NCBI RefSeq assembly: GCF_000208745.1
Contig: NC_030859.1
Span: 13,539,356 to 13,603,355 of the forward strand
Length of the DNA: 64,000 bases
Origin: Theobroma cacao
Taxonomy: Eukaryota; Streptophyta; Magnoliopsida; Malvales; Malvaceae
Direction of reading: 5' to 3'
Below the pieces are notes generated by a model. That model was not told where the DNA came from. It made no database searches and was given only the letters and a program-made list of their open reading frames with translations. Below, one piece after another: positions 37,039 to 49,983 of the stretch (positions are counted from its first letter, which is position 1; every line of letters starts with the position of its first letter). The position numbers were made by a program, and so were the translations under genes.

Positions 37039-37500
37039 ATACTGCATTCTGTACATTCCATGAATTATTCAACTGTTCAGATAACAATGATGGTGCTGTT
37101 GTCAAGGGAAAAACTGAAAACATAAGTTATGCCTCTAATGAATTGGCAATTGTAATTACGTCTCCATTCTTTGTATACTTCTCTGAAGAAGTTGTTTAGG
37201 GACAAGAAATCCTAGTTCTTCATGTCAGTGTGACAAATTTTCCCCTTGTAACAATCTACAACATTTTTGAAGAGCCTATGTATTCATTCTGTTCATTCTT
37301 TGTTCTTCAAGCCTTGCTGAGTCTCTCAGCACTACCACCCTTTTTAATGCTTATTGGGTTGTTTTAGTGTAAACCACTTTCTTATTTTCTCAGACAACTT
37401 CGAGGCCTAATGCTGCACTCGATGCTCTACGTTACCCATTGAGTTACGATATCATCAGCATTTTATGCATTGCAGGTGTTTGATTGTTATTTATTTCTTG
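37039..37500 (+). other. 3' UTR of the main gene (end approximate)
   Basis: Non-coding sequence follows the TGA at 37036-37038, with T-rich and TTTGTA-like stretches (about 37150-37300) that suit a plant polyadenylation region. No single canonical AATAAA site decides the end. Confidence 0.5.
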
Positions 37501-38172
37501 GGTAATTGGATTCTTCAAATTTTACAGTAACTTTGATGAGTTCAACAGATTATAGGGTGATGATGCACCACAAGGTTGCTGCTGTCATCTTGACTAGAGA
37601 CTGATTTTATATTGGTACATAGCTCAGCTACATGTAAATTGTACTCAGCCATCGAAGGACTGCTCCACTGGGATATTGCGCCAAGTGTTGAAATGTAGAA
37701 GAATCCCTACCAAGATTCATTAAGGAGCCTAAGCACCCAGCTTCATTCATACCATACCAAAAATGGATCTACAAGTTAGGTACGGAAATGAAAAAGTACT
37801 AGGCACCCATTTTTTCCTAAACAGTCATATCATAATATCAAATAATGCATAGCATAGATCATGTTGTCCTAAGTAAAAATAATAATAAAATGCACTGTCA
37901 CTAATAGAAAATAGAATAAGGTGAAGTAGTTTCATTGAGAACATTTTATAGTGTAATTCTTTAAGCAAAGCTGATACCATAATTGTTTCGATTAAGTTGT
38001 ATGAGCATATACTATAATTCTATAAATAAAATTTAAAACGAATGCACTTTTCATTTGTTCCTTGAAAGCCTATTGCTTTACTAATATAGGGAAATGTTTA
38101 GTGTGAGAAAAAAAATGCGTAATGTTAGTAATCAGATTTTAATTTCTTGTATCAAATAGTTGGACGGATAAA
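37501..38172. other. Intergenic DNA downstream of the main gene
   Basis: No coding frame or recognisable repeat; the AT content increases towards the MITE at 38173. Confidence 0.5.
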
Positions 38173-38834
38173 TAGGGGTGAGTAAAATTAGACTGAACCA
38201 ATGACTTAATTCAACTGAATGCAATTTGGGTAAAACGACGAGGTTTGATTGGTTTATTGAATCTATTGATCCAAAAAATTTGATCTCGTTGGTTTATTTG
38301 ATCGGTTCTCGATCTTAAAATTTTTGAATCGAACCGATTAAAAGATCAAACTAATATTATATACTTTAAATTTATATAAAATATATTTTGCTATTACTAA
38401 ATTAATGAAGTGCGATGGTTGATTGTCTTATGTTAGATGATCTTATTTTGTGGATGCTAATTTTATTTTTTTATTATGTTGAATCTTTAATGTTAGAACT
38501 TAGAGGTTAAAATTCTTGAATGTTAATTTGATGGATTATCTGAAAGGACATAATTATGTGAGTGAAAGGACAAATGTTATGTTTTTTAATTTTTTATGTT
38601 TAAATTATTTGTATATTTTATAATTATAAATGGAGTTTATAAATTTCAATGTTATAATTTGAAAAAGACAGAAGTGACAAAATTTCAATTCTTTGGCTCC
38701 GAAAGCCAACTGACCGAACCAATTCGATGTTTTGTCAGTTCAGTCCTCTTTTAAGCTTGGTCGATTTGCTAAAAAAGTTTGATCTATTTGATCTTTAGAT
38801 GTGATGGACCGAACCGACCATTTGCTTACCCTTA
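38173..38834. mobile_element. hAT-like MITE, 662 bp
   Basis: The left end TAGGGGTGAGTAAA and right end TTTGCTTACCCTTA (reverse TAAGGGTAAGCAAA) form imperfect inverted termini. Both flanking inner regions carry ACTGAACCAA/GGACCGAACCG words in inverted arrangement, as is common in hAT MITEs of plants. The 8-bp duplication is not clean. No transposase frame. Confidence 0.6.
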
Positions 38835-39189
38835 ATGATAATATAGTATAATTTTATATTATATTAATTATTAATTCCAATAATCAATAATATTATTAAA
38901 TATTATTATCTAAAAAAATTGATAATATTATCAAATATAATCTTTAAATTATATTATTTAGAGTTGTGAACGCATTATAGAATTTAATTTTGAATAATTT
39001 AATATTATTGTTTAATCGAATATTTAATATTACTTAATCATATTGAATAGAGGTAATTAAATAATATAATTTTATACTATATTATTCAATGTAATTTTAA
39101 TATTGTATTCTTTATAAATACATTATAAAATTTAATAAAATTTTAAATTAATCAAGTATTTAATACTAAATAAAGTAATTGTTAGGAAG
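38835..39189. repeat. AT-rich low-complexity stretch
   Basis: It is almost entirely A and T, with many TAATATTATT words. No genes. Confidence 0.8.
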
Positions 39190-41475
39190 ATAAGCTTAAA
39201 CTAAAGTAATCAAGAGAGGAATGAATGATTATAAATTAAAAATTCCCCTTTCTTCAAAGATCTTTGAAATTGTAGGAGAAATGAAGCAAAAATAAAGTAT
39301 GAGCTAAATAATCAAAAAGAATACTCAGCTGGATTTTTATTAGGGTTCGACTTTTCAATGTCTATGTCTTTTTTCTTAATATCATAAGGAGTTCAAATCC
39401 ACTATCAATCTTTCATTTTCAAAAAGGCATGCCTTTTGCCAAGATCAGGCATAACTTTCACAACATGTCTTTTCACAGAATTAGATGTAACCTTTACCAA
39501 GACATTGCCTTTCTCAGGTTCAAACACAACTTTTACACAAGATACAACCTTTTAAAAGATTAAGCAAAATCCATCTACTTTTTGCTTGGAGGTATAACCA
39601 ATACAATAATAGATTTTAAAGAATCTTCAACTTAAAACCTCTAATCAGGCTAATAAGGAAGTTTAGAATCAGAAAGATGAGAGCTTTCTTAAAAGATATG
39701 AATGATGAAGGATGGTTTAAGCTCAGAAAATATCAATTGAAGGATAAAAATGTGATCTTTATGTTTTGCTATTTCTCAAAGATAGAATTTTTCTACTCTC
39801 AACTCTTTTGATTGTTATTTCATTCTTTTCCTTTTCAAAGATGATTCAAAACCATTCAAGTTCTCTACTTTAACGTTCTTAAGGTAGATATTTATAAACC
39901 CTTTGATTTCTTGCTTGTTGGAGTCAAATTTGAATTAGTTATGTTCTAGCCAACTTGCACAATTCTGTCGCACATGCAGAATCGATTCTTTGATCATGAG
40001 TTGTTTGTTCTTCATAAAGTATAAAGCTTTTTATCTCTTGAGAATTGATTCTTCTATTATGAGATATCGGTTCTTCTACAACTGGGTTCAAAGGTGATAC
40101 CTTTGCACTCATGGAGAATCAATTATTCTGCTTTAAGGTGTCTGTTCTTCACTGTGACCTGATGCTAAAATTTGAATTTAATCTTGATTTGTGGTGCTCC
40201 AATCTTATCCAATTTTACCATCTCTTTCTTGGTCACCAAGTTTCTAAATCTTGCTTTTGGTGCTTCAAGAACTAATATCTTCTCCATGTAGAATTGATTC
40301 TTTGTCTTCAAACATGTGCTCTTTGGTTCGTTCTTCACCTAGAATTGACTTCTGCTTCTTGAAGAATTGATTCTTTCTTCCTCACATTTCTGCCTTTTGC
40401 AATCCGTTCTCTTAGGATCGATTCTTCCTTTTTGAAGTGTCAGTTCTCCATAAATGCATAAGTTTCTATCTTTCAATAATCGACTTCTTCTTTTCTCATA
40501 ATCGATTTTTCATTGTTGATGTCTGCTTTAAGAATTAACTTCTCCCATTTTCAAAATTGATTCTTCCTATGATAAAGAAATAAATTTTGTTTTCTTCTCA
40601 TTTAAGAATCAAGTCTTTTCATTTGAGAATTTGATTCTTAGGTTAGCACTTTGAGTGTGAAATCTTTGAAAGATAGTTTCTTTGCTCATACACTTTCAAA
40701 ATTCCTTGAGCATGTTTAAAAGCTTATCTTTAAGCATTTCAATTCATCTCTCTTTAAGATAAGCTTTAAAACATCTATGAGGATTTACTTCATATTCAAA
40801 AACATCTTTCATTCATTTTCAAAGCACATTCAATTCAATCAATTTTGTCAATTCAAAACAAGTATAAAGCTTGTTAGCTTTAAAATTATTATAGTTTTGA
40901 TTATGACAAAATGATTAAATTTGGTTGAACATTATTTGAGTGTTCCTTGACAAGTTCTTGAAATGATTTAACTCCCATACATTTGTTCTTACATGGTTAC
41001 GAGCTTGACTATTTAATTTATTGAACTATATCTATAAGTTTGTATGACTCAGGTGTATGAGTGCTTATGATTCCCATTCATTAAAGTCTGATTTAAAGAT
41101 TAAAGGAAAATCTAGATGCACTCATTAAGGGGGAGCTTTGAATATCTTTTTTAATGATGAAAAAAAAAAAAGAGAGAAAGAAGGCTAAGTTAAATAAAGT
41201 TTGATAGGTCTTCATGTTTAATTTATGTGTGTGATGCTTAGTTATGGTTTTGTTGAATATTATGTGCTAGTTATTATGGATATTCAATATATCTTTGCTT
41301 AGCTACTATGGATGCTATAAATATTTATTGCAAATCTTTAAAGAAAACTACATGCATTAACTAAGAAGGAACAACTCATTATTCATAAAGATTTGAAGCA
41401 TTCATATTGAACATAGACATTGCACTCTTAATCTAGGAGTGTTTTGTCATCATCAAAAATAAGAAAGAGAGAGAA
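39190..41475. mobile_element. Copia-like retroelement remnants with a GAATCGATTC-type cluster
   Basis: From about 39960 to 40640 at least twelve variants of AGAATTGATTCTTC and AGAATCGATTCTT are spread at irregular distances. Text near 40880-41100 (ATTATGACAAAATGATT) is like the beginning of copia LTRs. Two polypurine-type sites, TTAAGGGGGAGC near 41127 and AAGAAAGAGAGAGAA at 41461-41475, suggest 3' ends of two elements. No coding sequence survives. Confidence 0.5.
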
Positions 41476-42927
41476 TGTTGACTCCATGTGTTTTCGATGA
41501 TAACAAAACATTCCCATTCATTGGTGTCTAATTATTTTATTTAAGTGTGCAGGAGAAAGCTTAAATACATTAATAGATTTGGTATTTGAAAGCAAGTCTA
41601 GATGCTTGTTCTGTTGCAAGATGGGTTAATTAGTTAAACAAATAAAGAAGAAAAAGCTTTAATAAAAACAGATTAGTCTTAACCGATTAACACAAATCTT
41701 TAATCAATTAAAGCAATTTTGGGTGCTACACTAAGGACAGGCAGAAAGGTCTTAACTGGTTAACACAAGGTTTAATCAGTTAAGCAAGTGTTGGATGCAA
41801 AACAAAAGCCTTTTAATCAATTAAAGGAAAGAGTTAACTGGTTAAAGGTCAAAGTTAAAGTGTCAAGAAGCACCAAAATTCAAACTCCAAATATTGATGA
41901 TCGTCTAAGGAACCAAACCAAGAGATTTAAAGTTAAAAACTTCTTAATTGGTTGGAGCCCATTTTTATCAGTTAAGGATGAATGGAGAGAAGCTTCAATC
42001 AGTTAAAGGAAGCATAAATCGGTTGAAAAGAGGCTAGCCAAAAACAGTCTTTGAAGGTGCTTGAAAACATAGAGTTATTAATCAATAACTGTTGCCGTTA
42101 ATTGGTTAACACAGAGAAGCAGTGTGCAAGTCAGAGAAGACCTAATCGGTTAAAGCCTACCTTTAACTGGTTAATGAAACACTATCTGCACATTTGAATT
42201 TAAGCACAAAAGGATAAATTAATGATCAGAAATGAGTAGTTTCTGTCTTCAATGGCCAGAAGTGATTCTTTAAGTATTTAAAGCCTCTCTAACAATCAAA
42301 AATTATATAGAGAAGCTATCCAAAGTGATTTTGAGCTTAAAAGACCAAAAACCTCCTTTTTACACTTGTATTTCACTCCCATCCTTTGTAAAAGTGTTGA
42401 GCTTAACTTTGTACATCTTAGATCAGCTAGGTCATCAATTATATTTCATCTTTTCTCTATTTCTTGTTTATTTAGAATGTGAGAGACACTTTAAAAGGTA
42501 GATCAAGCTTGGGTTAGCTTGGTTGTTGTTGTAGGTTCTAACTTAGCCTTAGAAAAGTTAGTTTTGAATTTTGGTTGATTACGAGAAAAACCATTGTTAA
42601 AGATTGTGGTTGAGCCTATGAAAAGCCATTGTAAAAGCTTGGTGGAAGCTTGGGAATTCCATTGATTTTAGTGAATTTGTTTGAAAATACATAATTGGGA
42701 GATCAAGGTAGTGGATGTAGGTCAAAGGGACCGAACCACTATAAATCATTGTGCTTTGTCTATTTCTTATATTTTCCTTTTGTTCTTTAACTCTTAAATC
42801 ACTCTTCCAATAAGTTGTAAACTTCCATTATCAAATTCCTTCAATTAGCGCTTTACTTGCAAAGAATTTTTGTATCATTTCAAAAGTGCTATTCACTTCT
42901 CCTCTAGCACCCTTTTTGGGACCAACA
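41476..42927 (+). mobile_element. Copia-type LTR, 1452 bp
   Basis: It begins TGTTGACTCCATGTG right after a purine tract and ends TTTTGGGACCAACA, so it has TG...CA ends. The opening (GTTTTCGATGATAACAAAACA) is typical of many plant copia LTRs. No TGGTATCAGAGC follows, which fits a 3' LTR. It carries a cluster of TTAACYGGTTAA-like words at about 41665-42175. The frame at 41788-42006 is not a gene. Confidence 0.7.
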
Positions 42928-43192
42928 AAGCTAACAATCTTCCATTTTTTGATATGACAAAATTAAGAGTTAAATTTTCTCATTAAAGAACTCCCTCTGA
43001 AATTATGCTCAAGATTTCAAAATCAGGGTAAAATAATTGGAAATATTTTTCTCTAGTAAAGTTTCCATTGAATATGTGCTTTTTTCAAAAAAAATTATGT
43101 TTGAGTTTGAAAGCAATTTTGAAATCGCTCTTAAAAAAATCCAGCCATGAGATTTAGAGAAATTAAGCTTGGCAAATTTAGTCACAGTATTC
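42928..43192. other. Unassigned DNA between the copia LTR and the purine tract
   Basis: AT-rich; no frame or repeat could be assigned. Confidence 0.4.
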
Positions 43193-44106
43193 TCCCCCTT
43201 TTTCTTTTATCAAAAAGGAAAAAAAAAAGAGTATAAGAATATAAAACTCATAGAGAAAACATTCCACTAGTTATAAGAGTTAAAGTACATATTAAATAGC
43301 ATTTGAAGTCAAATCATATAGATATTCATAGCAAGAGAGTTCAATCAATCATCAATCAACAAAGAGAAATATCAACACAGAGTGATACAATCAAAAGAGA
43401 TATTTTGTTAAGCAAAAAGATGTACAAAATATCATTGGCAATACAATCAAATTTGAACAAAGAAAAATGTATGCAAATGATGTGCTATGCAAGTATCTAA
43501 GAATCAGAATCAATGTCAAATTATGAGCTATCAAGGTTACAATTAATTGTGGGTTTTCTTTTGTCCATTTTTCATTCAACTTCTCTTGATTGTGTGCTAA
43601 GTCTATCTAATTCTACACTAGTTGTTTCATTGGCTCTTCAAGTTTGTTCACTTTTGCTTGCAACTTCTCAATTGAATGGTAGCAATGATCAAATACGTTT
43701 TGGAACAGTGGAACAAACTTTGAGATTGCACCGTCAATTTTCTGCTCAATTTTCTTAAGATTCCATTTAACCATCATTCGTTGATTTTCAAATCTGGCAC
43801 TCAAAAATTGATATGCACCTCGACCTATGTACATTGTGCTTGGTTGACTAGATGACCTTTAAGCAGTTTGTGGTGTGGCTATTGATGAAGCAACAACTGT
43901 AGTTGGAGCAGGTGGAGTTCTTGGTACTGGTTGCTTAGCTTGTATTCTTTCTTGAGCTCTATCTTTCTTTACCTAACTATTTTGTTTAGCATTGTACTCA
44001 TAACCCATTCTTCCAAGAGTATTCTTGTCCAAGAATTTAATCTTGTTCTGCATTTTGGGTTTGTCAGTGCTAGTGTTGATCCTCAGCTTGTCAATTATTT
44101 CACACA

Positions 44107-44111
44107 CAATC
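44107..44111. repeat. Target site duplication CAATC (left)
   Basis: It is identical to 45970-45974 beyond the solo LTR. Confidence 0.88.
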
Positions 44112-45969
44112 TGATGGGTTTGGTTATGGATGGTATGCTCAAAATAAGCAGCGGAAAGAAAATTAAAAACTTTATAACTAAACAACAAAACATGCCTCCA
44201 CCCATGGATCACCTTGGTGATATTTAACACATAAAAGTATAAAATAAATTATTGTTTAGAAAGTTACCTTGCCAAGTAATTTCGTAATCACAATGGCATT
44301 TTCCGAAGCAATCCCACGAACACCACAAGGAGCAAAAACCCTAGCCAATCAAGTGCTTGGCCTCCAATGGTAGTACACATGATTGCACTTGAACCTTCAA
44401 CAAAGGAGGAAGTTTTTAACTACACTTTGTGCTAGCAAAGAAGACAACAATTGTCCTTTTCTTCTATTTCACAATCTTAGCCGAACTTCTCTTGAAAATT
44501 GCTTCATAAGCAATTTTCTCTTTCACATAAAGGCAGTAGTGGCAAAGAAAGAAAACGTTTTGCTTTTTCTGACAAAAAACTATGTTTTCTTTAATTGTGA
44601 AAAACTCTCATATGGAAAATAGTTAAAAGGTAACTTATATAGTTAGGTTAAAATAACTTCAATTTTGAAATTAAGCCCTCAATATTATAACACATTATAA
44701 TATTGGGCCCATTACTTAATTAAACTCTTTTAATTAGATCCTTAGAAATTAAAATCAAAATTAATTTCCTTTATATTTTGCAATCAAGGCCTTATAGTTA
44801 TAACTATTTATAATTATGCCAAAAACTTAATTAAACTCTTTTAATTAAGTTTATAGAAGTTAATTACCTAGCATGTGATTTAAGTCTAACTTAAATTGTC
44901 ACTCTCCCAATTTAATTCAAATGCAATCATTGTGTGACCTATTAGGTTCCCAACATGTTGGTAATGGAATTGATTAATGACTTAATTGATTAATATAAGT
45001 TTCAATCAATTAGTTTATAATCAATTCCATAGACCAAGATTGGCATCTAGCAATGCATCATGGCCACCCAATTGTTGGGAGAGTCAAATGGTTCTTTAAC
45101 AACCTTTCAGTGTACAGTCTATCAGTGTAATTCATTCCCTCATCATATATCCTGGAGATGATAAGAGCTTGGTACAGTGTCTACTCTTATTGACCTCTAT
45201 GTTTGTTCCTGCAATTATAGCATTAGCTTTATAGAGAGTTATGAAACCTTTTTCATAATCTCCATGTCGCCTTGGCCAAGGACTTCAATAAGCTAATGTT
45301 AACCAAGAGTTGATAGGATATGTCCTCTAAAGCACTTGAGGTGATGATTCCTATCTTGACCACTCATTTGCCTTCACATGCTTCATACTATACCCAAAAG
45401 CATCCTGTTTTGGCATTCTTGGTTAGGCACCCGTAGGGATGAAATCAAAGCATAGCACTCCACACATAAGACAACCTGGTGTCTCAAGTCTAGGGAGTAT
45501 TTACACAACTGACACATGAGAAGTGTTGCATAGACACTAGAGTGTATTACCAAATGCACTTCTCATGGCGGGTCATGTTCAGTGAACTTGCTTTCCAAGG
45601 CAAACACCTATATTCTAGTTCCAAGCATCTCTATACTTCAATCTATGAGATCGATTGCTTACTTCCAAAGTAAGGAACATAGAATATACCAATCTCTAAG
45701 CATCATTGATGTCCAGTCTTAATGATACATTGACTAGGAATATTTTGAGATTATGCTTTAATGCATAGGAATCTCATAACTGCAACCCATTACAGTTTCC
45801 TTGCAAGGCATATTAATCTCATGGACTTCATCCAATTAGACTTATAACTCATTATAATTGATTCTTATTGATGAAGGAAAACCTCTAATTATTCAACATG
45901 AATGATATTGTTGCATGATTGGAATCAAGCCTTAACCAATCCCAATTGGCTACAAGGCTCATCCCAACA
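44112..45969 (-). mobile_element. Copia-type solo LTR, copy B, 1858 bp
   Basis: On the - strand it runs from TGTTGGGATGAGCC (45969) to CAAACCCATCA (44112), with perfect CAATC duplications. It matches copy A (15479-17338) almost base for base over long stretches. The host coding track continues on both sides in the same frame across the reconstructed empty site, so this is a true solo LTR: insertion followed by LTR-LTR recombination. No primer-binding site is adjacent, which agrees. Confidence 0.9.
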
Positions 45970-45974
45970 CAATC
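45970..45974. repeat. Target site duplication CAATC (right)
   Basis: It matches 44107-44111. Confidence 0.88.
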
Positions 45975-46683
45975 ATACCATAAACTAGATTGTTCCTTGC
46001 TCCTCGAATAAGATATTTCATATCTTTAAAGATGAATTGAGCAAGATCTATGGGTGTTCTTCTCTTTATATGGTGCATGAACCACATTTCTATAGTTGTC
46101 ATAATGGCATGCTTAGTTCCAAAAGGTCTAATATTGTAAACAACAATAAGATGCATAATTCTGTCATGAAAACTTAACCTTGATGCACTGTTTGAAAACT
46201 TGGCTATTGTAATTGGTCCCACTAAGAAATCAGCATTTAACCATTTTCTAGGATAACATTTTCCTCTCCTATATAGGTAATTGCCTTTCTACTTTGAGGT
46301 TTAAACTTCAATACCTTTTGAAGCAATGAAGTAGTGATTATATATGAGCAATTGGCAAGTGAGGTAAAGAATGAATTTTCAGGACTCACAATATCATCAT
46401 CACTTTCACTTTCTTAATCAGTAGTTCCATTTGAATAAATGATCCTAACAAGATCTTTAAAAACTCCTCTGCTTAGGTTTTGATAATTGTACCAACCTAT
46501 TTCTCATAAATTCTCAATGTAAGGAAATTTAAATTCATATTAAAGCCAATTCAAATTAGTGATTCTTCCATGAAATACCTTTCTAGTAACATAATGGTCA
46601 TTAAACACCTTCCTTTCAACTAGAGTCAAGAAATGTATGTTGAGGGCATCAATTTTCTCTTTCCTTTAGTTCTTCGTAATAGG

Positions 46684-46831
46684 TTGAAGTCCATTTTAAT
46701 CAGTTAAGGATAAAAGGAAAGAATCAATCAATTAAAAGGAGGACTACCTAACAGAAAGAAAGCTAGTGGAAAACATTGCTTGAAAACATAAAGCCTTTAA
46801 TCAGTTAGTGTTGTAACTAACTGGTTAGCAC
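46684..46831 (+). mobile_element. Fragment of the 41476-42927-type copia LTR
   Basis: It is similar to about 41945-42120, including TTTTAATCAGTTAAGGAT and ACTGGTTAGCAC-like words. It is truncated where the copia LTR copy C begins. Confidence 0.6.
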
Positions 46832-47402
46832 TATTGGGATGAGCCTTGCAACCAATTGAATGTCAAGGCTTGGTTCCAATCATGTAACGATATCTTTGAT
46901 ATTGAATGATTAGAGATTTTTCTTCATCAATAAGACATTATAATGACTTTTAAGTTTAATTGGATGAAGTCCATGAGATTAATATGCCTTGCAAAGGAAC
47001 TATAATGGGTTGCAGTTATGAGATCCCTATGCATTAAAGAATAATCTCAAAATGTTCCTAGTCAATGTATCATTGAGATTGGACATCAATGATGCTTAAA
47101 GACTGATATATTCTATGTTCTTTACTTTAGAAGTATGCAATCGATGTCATAGATTGAAGTATAGAGATACTTGGAACTGGAATGTATGTGCTTGCTTAGG
47201 AGAGCAAGTTCACTGAACATGACCCACCATGATAAGTTCATTTGGTAATACATTCTAGTGCCTATGCAACACTTCTCATGTGTTAGTCATGTAAATACTC
47301 CCTAGACTTAAGACACCAGATTGTCTTATATGTGGAGTGTTATGCTTTGATTTTATCCCCATGGTTGCCTAACCAAAAATGCCTAAACAGGATGCTTTTG
47401 GG

Positions 47403-47407
47403 TATAG
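47403..47407. repeat. Target site duplication TATAG (left)
   Basis: It is identical to 56996-57000 beyond the gypsy element. Confidence 0.85.
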
Positions 47408-48234
47408 TGTTGTTCAATTTTCTACTCACGCAAGTATACGTATCACAAAAATAATATAAAAATTAGTAAAGTGTCGATCCCGCAGAGAATTGAATTAATC
47501 CTTACTATTAACTACTAAAATTAACACACTCTAATTTTATCTAAACAATTAAAATTAAAAAAATTGAAAGTAATAAACTAATAATTAAAACTAATATATC
47601 AACAAAATTACTTCTAGTGATTACCAGACCTAAAATTATGATATCCCTCAATACTTCATCTGAATATTGTCTCTCTCTCTTAACTAAGTTTAATGGATTA
47701 AATTGCTAACATAGAGTCCTAAATTATTTATAAGTCTCTGTTGAGTTTTTTATAAAAATGCCTCTCCCAATTAATTTACTATATGTCTATGCAAATTATA
47801 TTGAAGAAAGATTCATTAAGTTTGTGCTCTAATTTTAGCTACGTATGGCTTATAGATGTATGTCAACTCTATTTGCAAATCAAATCACCTAATCAACTAA
47901 GTATATTCGATCATACGCTATTCTATTCAAGGTCTACCTAGATCTTCTTCGTCAAAGTTTAACTTAGGTTTCCAATTCAATCTAATTGGTGGCCAATCAA
48001 TCAGAAGCATTAAGAATAGAATAAAATAAACAACTTAAATCCATCAAACATAAAGAAAAGAGAGATAAAAAATTTAGATTACATATTGAGTTCAATCATA
48101 ATCTTAGATTAACAATTTAGTTCCCCATCAAGTCACACATCATTATTGAATAAAGTTTAAATATTCAAATCAAACTAAGAAAAATAAGAAAATAACAAAA
48201 AGATAGAAAAACCCAAGAATTGTATTCTTGATCT

Positions 48235-48242
48235 CCAAATCT
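48235..48242. repeat. 8-bp target duplication CCAAATCT (left)
   Basis: It is identical to 49976-49983. Confidence 0.92.
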
Positions 48243-49975
48243 TAGGGATGTCAACGGGTAGGGTACCCGTTAATTTGGAGGTACCCAAACCCTAACCCCA
48301 TAAAAAAATCAACTACCCTAGCGCTATTAACTACCCGAATAATTTTAAAAATTACTACCCTAACCCTAACCCTATTACATTTTTATTACCCTATAATTAA
48401 TCTAACCCGTTTAAAAACTCAATTAGATTAAAAAATTATTAAAATCTTTTTCATAAGTACCCAATTACCTAAACCCGTATACATATACAATAATATTTCT
48501 TTGCGTATTTCATAAAATTAACTACTAATTAAATTAATAAAAATAAAAGTAATAAAATTTAAATTTAAATAATCAAAAACAAAGATCTTAAACATAAACT
48601 TAAATAACTAAAAACAAATATCCATACAACGATATAAACTTAATAACTATACATAAATATCCAAATAACAACATAAACTTAAATAACTAAACACAAAGAT
48701 CCAAACAAATAACATAAACTTAAATAAAAAAAATTATAATTTTTATAAGTTATAATTTTTATTAAANAATGTATATATACTAAAAGTATTATAGTGTATA
48801 TACAAAATAGTAATTATATTCTTTATAAATGAACCCAATGTATATAAAGTATAGATATTAAAAGACATTACAATTTAATTAATAATCATAATTTCATTAA
48901 TTAATTTAATTAATTATATGAAATTTTCCTTAGTTGCATGAAATTTTAAAAAAAATAGCTATGTTTCAAAACTATTATAATCTCACAACTTCTTTTTAGA
49001 TAATAAAGTTTATATATTATAAATTTATATAAACAAAAGGTATATATATTATTTAGTAATTAATTTATACAATAATAATTATATTCTTTATAAATGACAT
49101 AATATATAATATAAAGTGTTTGTGTTAAAAGACATTACAAGTTATATACTATAAAGTATATATAAATATATTACAATTAATAATTTTATAAGTTATAATT
49201 TTATAATGTTAACATAAAATAAAAAATAAATATATTATATTTAAAGTATATTTATACTAAAAGTATTAGTATATATATAATATAATAATTATATTTCTTA
49301 TAAATGAACTCAATATATATAATGTATATATATTTAAAAACATTCCAAGTTAATTAATAATCATAGTTTAATGAATTAATCTTATTAACTATATGAGTTT
49401 GTATTTAATTAATGAAATTAAAAAAAATAGTTAGATTCCAAAACTATTCTAAACTCAAAGACTCTCTTTAAGTATATATATATATATATTATAAGTTATA
49501 ATTTTTTTAATCTTAACACAAAATAAAAAGTAAATACATTTATATTAAAAATGTATATAATAGTAATTATATTCCTTTGTAATATGATATGATATTCATA
49601 TTATTTAAACATAATTAATAATCTAATAATTTTTTTATTTATATATATTAATGTCATCACATTAATAATTTGGCTAATTATATTGTTAATATATTTGTCA
49701 ACATTTAACAAAAGATAGTGTTTGTCAAGATGGTACAGGCTTTGGGTACTTTTCTTCCTTACTTGGGCTCGAATCACATCAGAAACAAAGTAAACCAATT
49801 TTATTCAATTATTTAAATGGGTATTATAATCGGGTAACGGGTACCCAAAAAGTGATACCCGAACCCTACTGGAACCCAATTCGAGTAGTAAAATTACAAC
49901 CTGAACCCTTCCCGAACCCATTTATTGAGTACCCTAACTCGGTATAATCAGATCAGGTATCCGTTGACATCCCTA
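48243..49975. mobile_element. hAT-type non-autonomous DNA transposon, 1733 bp
   Basis: It has perfect 15-bp terminal inverted repeats, TAGGGATGTCAACGG at both ends, and an 8-bp target duplication, CCAAATCT, the length typical of hAT. The 5' LTR of the host gypsy element shows the uninterrupted site (near 56300: TTCAAATCTCCTTG). Further inside, GGGTACCCG and related words recur near both ends. The interior is extremely AT-rich and has no transposase frame, so it would depend on an enzyme made elsewhere. Base 48767 is ambiguous. Confidence 0.93.
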
Positions 49976-49983
49976 CCAAATCT
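49976..49983. repeat. 8-bp target duplication CCAAATCT (right)
   Basis: It matches 48235-48242. Confidence 0.92.

Larger units (their letters stand above)
43193..46672 (-). pseudogene. Transposon-type protein of plant retroelements, split by a solo LTR
   Basis: On the - strand, pieces at about 46672-45970 and 44111-43500 form one interrupted coding track. Visible parts, in order, are FKDLVRIIYSNGTT, KAITYIG, RLSFHDRIMHLIVVYNIRPF, GTKHAIMTTIEMWFMHHIKR, IDLAQFIFKDMKYLIRG and, after the LTR, CEIIDKLRINTSTDKPK, LGRMGYEYN and a helical tail KLQAKVNKLEEPMKQ ending near 43613. The type resembles proteins often named putative plant transposon protein, which are repeat-borne and of unknown role. There are several in-frame stops. 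A C-rich run at 43193-43207 (polypurine tract on the - strand) lies beyond the end, as in an LTR retroelement. Name and role are inferred from memory of the family only. Confidence 0.6.

Noticed and set aside
48350..48385. Telomere-like CCCTAACCCTAACCCTA
   Set aside because: The unit is not the plant CCCTAAA and it lies within the hAT element, whose ends are rich in ACCCTAA words; only three units.
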